Assembly: GCA_964489425.1 (NCBI GenBank)
Contig: CAZAYP010000049.1
Span: forward strand, 1-43,421
DNA: 43,421 bases
DNA from: CAZAYP01 sp964489425 [NCBI: uncultured Verrucomicrobiota bacterium]
GTDB lineage: Bacteria; Verrucomicrobiota; Kiritimatiellia; RZYC01
Direction: 5' to 3'
Positions within the stretch are counted from its first letter, which is position 1. Every line of letters starts with the position of its first letter. Below the pieces are notes generated by a model. The model was not told the origin of the DNA. It searched no databases and saw only the letters and a list, made by a program, of their open reading frames with translations. The position numbers were made by a program, and so were the translations under genes. Positions 10,201 through 19,200 of this stretch are shown piece by piece.

Positions 10201-13200
10201 CCGTCATTTGAGAATTCCAGATCAACCGTGGCCGTATTGGTGATATTCCCGTAAGTCCAATATACATAATTGGTACCATACACTGTGCCGCCATCGTTGA
10301 AAGAAACAGCCAACAGCCAGGCATTGCTCAGGCTCTTGCTGCCCTCCGGATGGTTGCCATAAGACCCGATGTTGATGCGCCCGCCGTTGGGCGACGGTTC
10401 GTTGGTGAAGACAGAAGTTGGGTCCCCGGTATCGATCATCGGCGACGTCTGGGCATCATTGGTCCACCCGTAACCAACCAAGTACCGACCGACCTGGCTC
10501 GCGGGATGGAAATCGCTGCCCAGCGGGACCGGCAGCAGTGGCTCATGGCTCAGGCTGTGCCGATCCTGCCCGTAACGAATATTCCACGAGGTCAGCGTAT
10601 CATAGAGATCCGTCCCCCCAAGGGCACGCGGCCGATCTGCCACATAGGCGCCATCGGCGCGTAATATGTTGTTAAAATCGGCGCTCACCTCGCCCGCAAG
10701 ACCTATTTTATATATCCGGGTTCCGCTGCCCGAAACCCCCAGCAAGCTGTTCTTCACGACGGCGGACCCAACCGCTACATATACCGCGAAGGGATTACCC
10801 CAGATCACTCCAGCATCCCAAGTACACCCAGCCTCCATGGCCAAGGCCAAGCCAGACCGACCATTATCGCTTGCCTGACAGTTCGCGAAGTTCACTTGAG
10901 ACGCCTTGGTGATCTGGAAACCATCCACCGTGTTGGCGCGGCTGACCACGCGATCAAACCGGCAATTAGGCGATTGGACAATATTCACCCCGATCCCGGC
11001 CCGGGTGACGTTCATGTCGCGCATTTCAACATAGCCAGTCTGCAGGAAAACCACGGCACAAATAGACGTACCGCCAACGGTGACTTGCCGGTCCAGAACG
11101 GATCCGCCGAAGGCCTCATTATAACTCCCCTGAACGACAACATACCGATCCGCATTCCCCGCGTCCAGATCGCCGAACTCGAGGTCCGATCCAAGGCGGT
11201 AGGTCCCAGTATCCACATAGATGATATCGCCGCCCTCCAGATCATAGACATCCAAGACGCCCTGAATGGAGGACTTGGGGCTGTTGCTGGACACACCGCG
11301 GTTGGCAGGCAAGCCCACCGCCTTGGTGTAGACATCGCCGATCAGGCTATCGTCGTTTACAAAGAAGCGGATTCCACCGCTGTTGCGCAGATAGAAATAG
11401 CTGTCTGAAGTGTCGGTCAGCGCCGGGTCGGTCAGGCTGGTAACGCGCCACAAGGCCAACGCACTGGAACCATAGGGAACACTATCCCAGAAATACAAGC
11501 CGTCGCTGGCCGCAACATCGGCCAACGTAACATACTCCTCGCCACCATCGCCGGAATACTCGATGCGGACCAAGCCGCTGGTAGCGGTGCCGATGGCCAA
11601 CCACGCCAGCGTGACCGTGCCCGAGACAGAGCCGCCATCATTCAGCGAGATGATGGCCAACTGGCCGTTGGTCGGAGATTTGCTGGCCTGCCAATGGTTG
11701 CCGTAGAGGCCGATGTTAAGGCGCCCTCCATTGGGAACCAGTTCCTCTTGATAAGGCCGGGTTGGATCGCCGGCATCGATGGCAAAAGACGACGCCACGT
11801 CGTTGCTTTGCCAACCCAAGAGTATGTCATACCGCCCCTGAACACTCTTCAGGTGGAAGTCGGCATTGGGCTCATCGGCAAAGAGTGGATTCACGGAGAG
11901 CGTATGAGTATCCTTGCCGCTCAGGGTGGCCCAGCCAAATACCGTGGTGTAACGCGTGGTGCCACCACCGATGGAACCGCCCAAGATCGAGGCCGCCACC
12001 CCGCCATTGGCAATATAGATATCGTTATAATCTGCGGCCAAGTAAGGCAACATGGCATCCGAGGTAAGGAAGTAGGCGGATGAGTAGCGCGACACCGCCC
12101 CCAAAATACTGTTGTAGACCGAAACGCGACTGTTAGCCATGTAAACGCCTGCCGCATTCGACCACAACACACCATTATTCCACGACACATATTGAGAGTT
12201 TTCCGAACGGACCCCCGTGCTGTTGCCCAGCGCCACGCAATGCTCCAACGTCACAAAGTCGGAGTCATAAATTTCGAAACCCGACACCCCATCCCGCACA
12301 CGAACCCATTCCATGCGAGCATAGTCGGCCTGGTTCATCCGAACCGCAGCCCCCGCATTTTTAATCGTCAGGTTGCACATCCGAATGCCGGGAGTTCGGT
12401 CGATATAAAAAGCATAGCCGCTGCCAAACTTTGTAAAGGCTGACCCATAGGCCACTTCATTGCTGCTGCCCATCACCGTAACCCAGTTGTTGGACTCGCC
12501 ACCGTCAAACCGGTTGAATGCGATTTCCTGGGAAAGCAAGTAATCCCCGGTATCTACAAAGATGACATCACCGGGTTCCAGATCGTAGTTGTCCAGGATG
12601 GTTTTGATGCTCGACGCCGGCTGGTCCGCTTGCACGCCGAGATTGGTGGCGTTGCCGATCCTGGTACAGTAAATATCCCCGTTGGTATAGCTGTCATTAA
12701 CATAGAAATGCAGCGGCAGATTGCGCAGCGCAAACGCCACGGCATTTTGATCCCCTACGTCAGTGGACTGTTCGCTGGTCACCCTCCAATAGCCCCTAAT
12801 CGTGGAGGGATACAGCGTGGTATCCCACAGGTAGGCCCCGGAGCAGGCGGAAACATTGGTTGCAATATTGGTCCACATCACGCCGCCGTCGGATGAATAG
12901 TCTAGCCTAACGGTATGCGCCGTCGCCACGCCATGCGGAATCCAGTACAGATTGGTGACCCCGCGCAAATAACCGCCATCGTTGAAACTCACCACGGTCA
13001 ATCCGGCATTCGTGGCGGTTTTGCTAGCCTCATTAACTCCCCCATAAAGCCCAATATTGATGCGATTCCCATTGGGCTCCGGTTCGTTGGTATATGCGAA
13101 ATGAGGATCGCCGGCGTCAAGAAGCGGAGAGGACACCGTATCGTTCGTAAATCCATAACCTGGCTGGTAGTGCCCAGCCCGACTGCGCAGGTGGAAGTCA

Positions 13201-16200
13201 GTGCCTGCAGCAACAAACAACGGGTCTCGACTCAGGCTGTGTGTGTCCTGCCCGCTGGCCCATGCCCACCGGCTCAGGGTTTGATAGATCGTTGACTGCG
13301 GCGGCGTGGGCATATAAGCCGCATAGGCCCCATTGCCAAGCAAAACGTTGTTATAATCCGACGTGATGGCGACATTGGCAATTCCCAGGTAATACGCATA
13401 ACGATCCATGCCATAAGCCCCGATAATCGTGTTGCGAACTTCGGCTCCGCCACTGTTCATGTACAGACCATAATAGTTGGACCACAATACGCCATTCCAC
13501 CAGCGGACTCCCGTCGCGCCAACAACTTGCAAACCTATGGAGCATTCAAGGGCGGAACAGTTCGCCAAGGTGGCGCGATTGGCAGGTGTTGTGAATTTGA
13601 ATCCCGTACCGCACAGCCAGGCATTGAAACGCGACACCGATCCATTAGTGGAAGTTCCCGTGAACTCGCACGCCGTGCCGGCAGCCCGGACCACGCTGAA
13701 ATCGCGCAAGGCAACGCCACCCGCGTCGATAACCAGGATTCCCTGGTTGGATACCACTGTGCCACCGGCGGCATAATTTGTGCTGCCTTGGAACGCGACC
13801 TGATTGCTGAAACTCCCGGCATCAAATGTTCCTATGATGATCGGACTATCGAGCGGGAACAGGCCGGTATCCACATACACCGTATCAGCGGGTTCCAAAT
13901 CATAGGTATCCAGCACATCCTGAACCGACGCCTTGGGAGATCCCTGCGCTGCGCCGGTATTCCAAATGCTGCCAGTGGCCGTGCAATACACGTCCCCGTT
14001 GGTGACCCCGTCGTTCACGTAAAACTTCAGCGGCGTATTGCGCAGCGCAAACACCTGACTGTTGGTGGCCAAGATCCCGCTGGACAGATCGATCACGCGC
14101 CAGCGCCCCAAGGCGGATGATTCGAACAGCGTGCTGGTCCAGTTTATCATTCCCTGGCCTGCCGGGACCCCCATGGCGATGTCTTGCCAAGTGGCGCCGC
14201 CATCGCTCGAATACTGCACATTCACGGTATACCCGGTGGCATCACCATACGCCACCCAATACAAATCGGCCGCGCCCGCCACCCACCCGCCATCGTTCAG
14301 GGTAATCACCGCCAAGGCTGCATTGGTCGAACTCTTGCTGGCCTCGGTGGTGTTACCATACAGCCCAATGTTAGCGCGCATGCCGTTGGGTACCGGTTCG
14401 TTGAGGTAGCCTCCCGTGCCGGCATCCAAGAGCAAGGAGGCGACCATATCCGTGGCAGAAAAGCCCACCCCATCCACGTAGCGGCCGGCAGGATACTGGG
14501 ACAGCAAATGGAAATCACGCGCGGACGCATCGGCCCACCCCGGATCAACACTCAGGCTGTGCCGGTCGTTACCGGTTTCAATGGCCCACCGGGCAAGGGT
14601 ATTGTAATAAGCCACCCCCACCGCGGTCTGACGGATGCCGGCCACCGCGCCACCCAACAACTGCATATTGTTATAATCTGCGCTCAGCGCAAAGCCCGCC
14701 GAAGACAACGAATATGCATAGCGACCTGACCCGAACACGCCGATCACCGAATTGTTAACAGTCACGGATCCGGATTGGATGCCTACAGCCGTGACATTGG
14801 ACCACAGCACGGCATGCTCCACCAGGATGCTCGCTGAATTATCGGAAACATAGAGGCCATAGCTCCCGCCCCACAGGACCGTGTTGAGGACCGTGATCTC
14901 TACGGACCGATCCGCACAAATTACGCCGTATTGGCACTGGAATACACGAACCCGCTCCACCCGCGAGGAGACACAGCCGGTAAACTTAACACCAAAAGAG
15001 GCGCCGGTCACCGCGATCGAATGGATTGCTACATTCTGCGCTGCCTGTACGTCGAGGCCGTAATCTCCCAACACCGTTCCCCCGGCCACCGCGTTGGTAC
15101 TGCCTTGGATGACCACATCGCGGCCACCCGCCCCACAGTCGAACTGGCCAATGGCCACGGCCCCGGTCGGAGAGTAAGCGCCCGTATCCACATACACTAC
15201 ATCGCCAGCCTCTATATCGTAGGTGTCAAGTAGATCCTGGATGTCGGCCTTGGGCGCTCCGGGAGCACACCCGGTGTTACTGACCTGCCCCGTCGCGTTG
15301 CAGTAGACATCTCCGTTGGTGATGCCATCGTTCACATAGAAATACAGGTTCGAGTTGCGCACCGCAAACAACTGGTCATTCATGCTGAAAATACCCGGCG
15401 CCTGTTCGCTGAAAATGTACCAGCGACCCAGGGCCGTGGAAGGATACTTGGTGGTATCCCACAGGAACCGGTTGGTGCCGGCAGGCAGGTTGGTGACCAA
15501 ATTTGCCCAATGCGCACCCGCGTCCCAAGAAAAGCGGATTGTGACCACGTCATCTGTCGCGGCGCCACCAGCCGCCCAATACAGATAGTTGGTGCCCTCA
15601 ATACGGCCGCCATCGTTCAACGAAATGACTGTAAGCCAGCCGTTCGTCGGCGTCTTGCTGGCCTGGCTTGAGTTGCCGTACTGGCCGATATTGATGCGCG
15701 CGCCGTTGGGCGCGGGTTCGTTGCCGTAGGCAGCCGCCGGATCCCCCGCATCCAGCAAAACCGAAGTGACCGGATCGGTGGCCGCGTAGCCGACGCCGAC
15801 AACATAGCGACCGGCGGGATACTGGGTTTTGAGATGGAAATCACCCGCCGCGGGGTCGGCAAAACCCGGAGCCTTGCTTAGGCTATGGCGATCAAGGTTA
15901 TTATCCCTGGCCCAGCGGGAAAGGGTTGGATAGATGACGCCTTTGAGATAACCCGCATAGGCACTATCTTGGAGATATATCTCGTTATAGTCGGCAGAAA
16001 TCAGCCCGGGCTGGCCAGCAAAATAGTAGGCATACCGCCCGGGGCCATAGGCCACCACGGCACTGTGGAGAAAGGTAAAATTGGTGCTGCCAGACGCCAT
16101 GTATACGCCATAGGTATTTGACCACATGACGCCACGCTCCCACGAGGTGTTGAAGGCCCCGGCGAGGTAAAGTCCATATCCGCCCTGAGCCGCAACGCAA

Positions 16201-19200
16201 TGGCGGAATACATTGCTCGCCACCCCGTTCAGCATGAAACCATACGCGCAACCCAGCGCACTGACATTGTCGAACACAACATTGCTGGAGGCGGACACCA
16301 TGAACGCCGTCGTGGCCCCCCGCAAGGTGAGATTTCGTACTTCCACCTGCTCTGAAAGATCGATGCGCAGAGCGGTTGCAACACCAGCGGCATGGATCAC
16401 GCTGCCGTTCAGGCTGCCTTGCAACAAGAGCCGGTTGGTTGCGGCCCCCGTGACCTGCTGAATCGTGACTTCAACCGACTGGGTGTAAACGCCGGTATCC
16501 ACATAGATGATATCCCCAGGGCGTGGGGTGTACGCTGAGAAGACCTGCTCCAGACGCGCTTTGGGGCTGTTGCTGCTCAGGCCATCATTCGACTCGCTGC
16601 CAATAGCCGTGCAATATAAGTCGTTGGTCCGGCTACCGTCATTCACATAAAACACGAGGCTGCCGTTATTGATCACGAACGAATTGTCTACGGCATCGGC
16701 CAGCGCGCCATTCAACGTGCTTACCACTCGCCAGTAAGCCTGGGGCAGAAACACAGGAACGCCGCCGGCCGTGGTATCCCACAGGTAGCTGCGGGCCGAG
16801 GCGGACAAGTTCGAGACAAAAGTGACCCACGTGCTGCCATCCATGGAATATTGCAGGAAGACTTGGTGGCCCGTGGCCACACCGCCGGCGACCCAGTAGA
16901 TCGTATTGCTTCCGCGCATCACCCCGCCGTCGTTGCAGGTCAAGGCCAAGAACCACCCGTTGGTCCGGCTTTTGCTGGCCTGGGTAGTGTTGCCGAACAA
17001 TCCAATGTTCAGCCGCCCGCCGTTGGGTTCCGGCTCGAGCCCGAATGCGGCTCCCGGGTCGCCGGTATCGATAAGCGGCGAGTTGACCGCATCGTTGGTT
17101 ACGTAGCCCCGACCAGCTACATACCGACCAGAAACCACCGTCGTCTGCAAGTGGAAGTCGCCCTGGCTTGGTCCGGCGAAGGCCGGCGCATGGCTCAAGC
17201 TCATGACGTCGTTGGTGTACTGCGTCTGCCATTGGAAAACAGTCTTGGCTACTTGTCCCTTGAAGCTCGCTGGCTGGGCTTCATTGTAAGCCAGCAAATC
17301 GTTGTAGTTGGCCGCCAGCGTAGCGGCAGATCCTTCCACTTCGTAGATGTATTGTTGCAAACCATCGGCATTCAGCAGGGAGTTGTATATGGCCAACTGG
17401 CCAGCAGCCTGGTAGACCGCACCGCCACGGTTTGACCAAATCACGGACTGCTGCACTAGCATACCCACGTTGGTGCTGAGGAACAGGCCCCGGCCGGCAT
17501 TAGAAGCCAGCAGGCACCGTCGCACCACGATATTGCTGCAGGAACCGATGTACATACCATGGGCGGCCTGGCCTAAACTCTTAAGGGTTCCGAGTTCGGA
17601 CCGGGAAGCCCCCTGGGCATAGATTCCCACATAGCTGTTGCGAATTTCCAAGTTGGAAATGGACAAGGCATCCGCATGGTACAAATACAAGCCCCAGCTA
17701 TTGCTGGCCGAACTGGTGCGGTACAGAACAGAACCACCCGCCGCCTCATTGAAGCTGCCATTGACCGTAACCGCCGCGCCCGTGGATCCGCCATCCAGAC
17801 GCGCGATTTCCACATGCGTATCGTTGGTGTAGATCCCGGTGTCGACCAAGACGCGGTCGCCGGGTTCCAAATCGTAACGCTGGAGGGCCACAACCAGCGA
17901 ATTCAACGGCCGATTGGAAGTGGCCAGCCAGTTGGTGGCCGCACCGGGCCCAGAGCAATAGACATCGCCGTTGGTCTGGCCATTGTTGAGGAAGATCGTC
18001 AGCGGGCTGTTGCGCACGCCAAAAAACTGGCTGACTTGATTTGAAATGGCAGAAGCGGTCTGGCTGATCACCTTCCACATGCCCGCCGGCGTATTGTTGG
18101 TAATGGTGGTATTCCATCGGAAGATTTCGTTGGACGCGGCCAATCCCGAAGCCAAAGTGCTCCACGTGTAGCCGCCGTCCGGAGAATAATCCAGCCGCAC
18201 CGTATGCTCTTTGGCTGGCCCGCCAGCCACCCAATGAAAAGCGCCAGTAGCGGCCAGCCAGCCACCATTCTGAGGCAGCGCGGCATACAACCACGCATTG
18301 GTCCGGCCCTTGCTCGCTTCCGGCGTGTTGCCAAACAGCCCGATATTAACGCGATCTCCGTTGGGCAGGGGTTCCCAAGTGAAGGGGGCGGCGGGATCCC
18401 CGCTGTCAATAAGCAGCGAGGTTTCGCTGTCAGAAGCCGAGAACCCGACGCCCGGCACGTAGCGGCCATTGGGGGTTGCGGTCCGCAAGTGAAAATCGCC
18501 GCCGTCGGGATTGGCGAACAGTGGATTCACGCTCAGGCTGTGCAGTTCGTTTCCTGTCAAACCCGCCCAAGCCGCATGCGTGTCTGCCGGCCGCCCCAGG
18601 TTTGACAAGAAGCCCACCAGCGCCTGATTGGTGGCATAAAGGTCGTTATAATCCCCAACGATGCTGGTTTCCGTGGCGGCAAAATAACCATAAGCAGCCG
18701 GCCCGGTAGCCGCCACGACACTATTGCTGATGGCCACCATACCGGAATCCACACGAACCCCCGCGTTGGTATTATTCCAAAACACAGAATGCCGGATCAT
18801 GATATTGGATGAGTTCAGGGCATGCAAACCGGCCAGATCATTTCGCGTACACACCACCCGCTCCACCACGATCCCCTGGGCGTTGTTCATCCACAACCCA
18901 ACGCCAGCGTTCTTCAAAGTGATGTTTTTCAGCTCAATGTACTCGCCGCCGTTGATCTCGATTGCATAAGCATTGGCAGCACCGTTGCCGCGGTTAAACA
19001 CAGAACCGCCCTGCCAGGAGTTGGTACTGCCATAAACATGGATCGGCAGACCATTGGTGCCGCGATCCAGCAAGGAAAAAACGCTGTTGGAATTCAGCGT
19101 ATACTCGCCGGTGTCCACGTAAATGACGTCGCCAGCCACCAAATCGCGGCTGTTGATTAGGGCATACAGGCTATACTTGGGCGACCCGGGCGATGTTCCC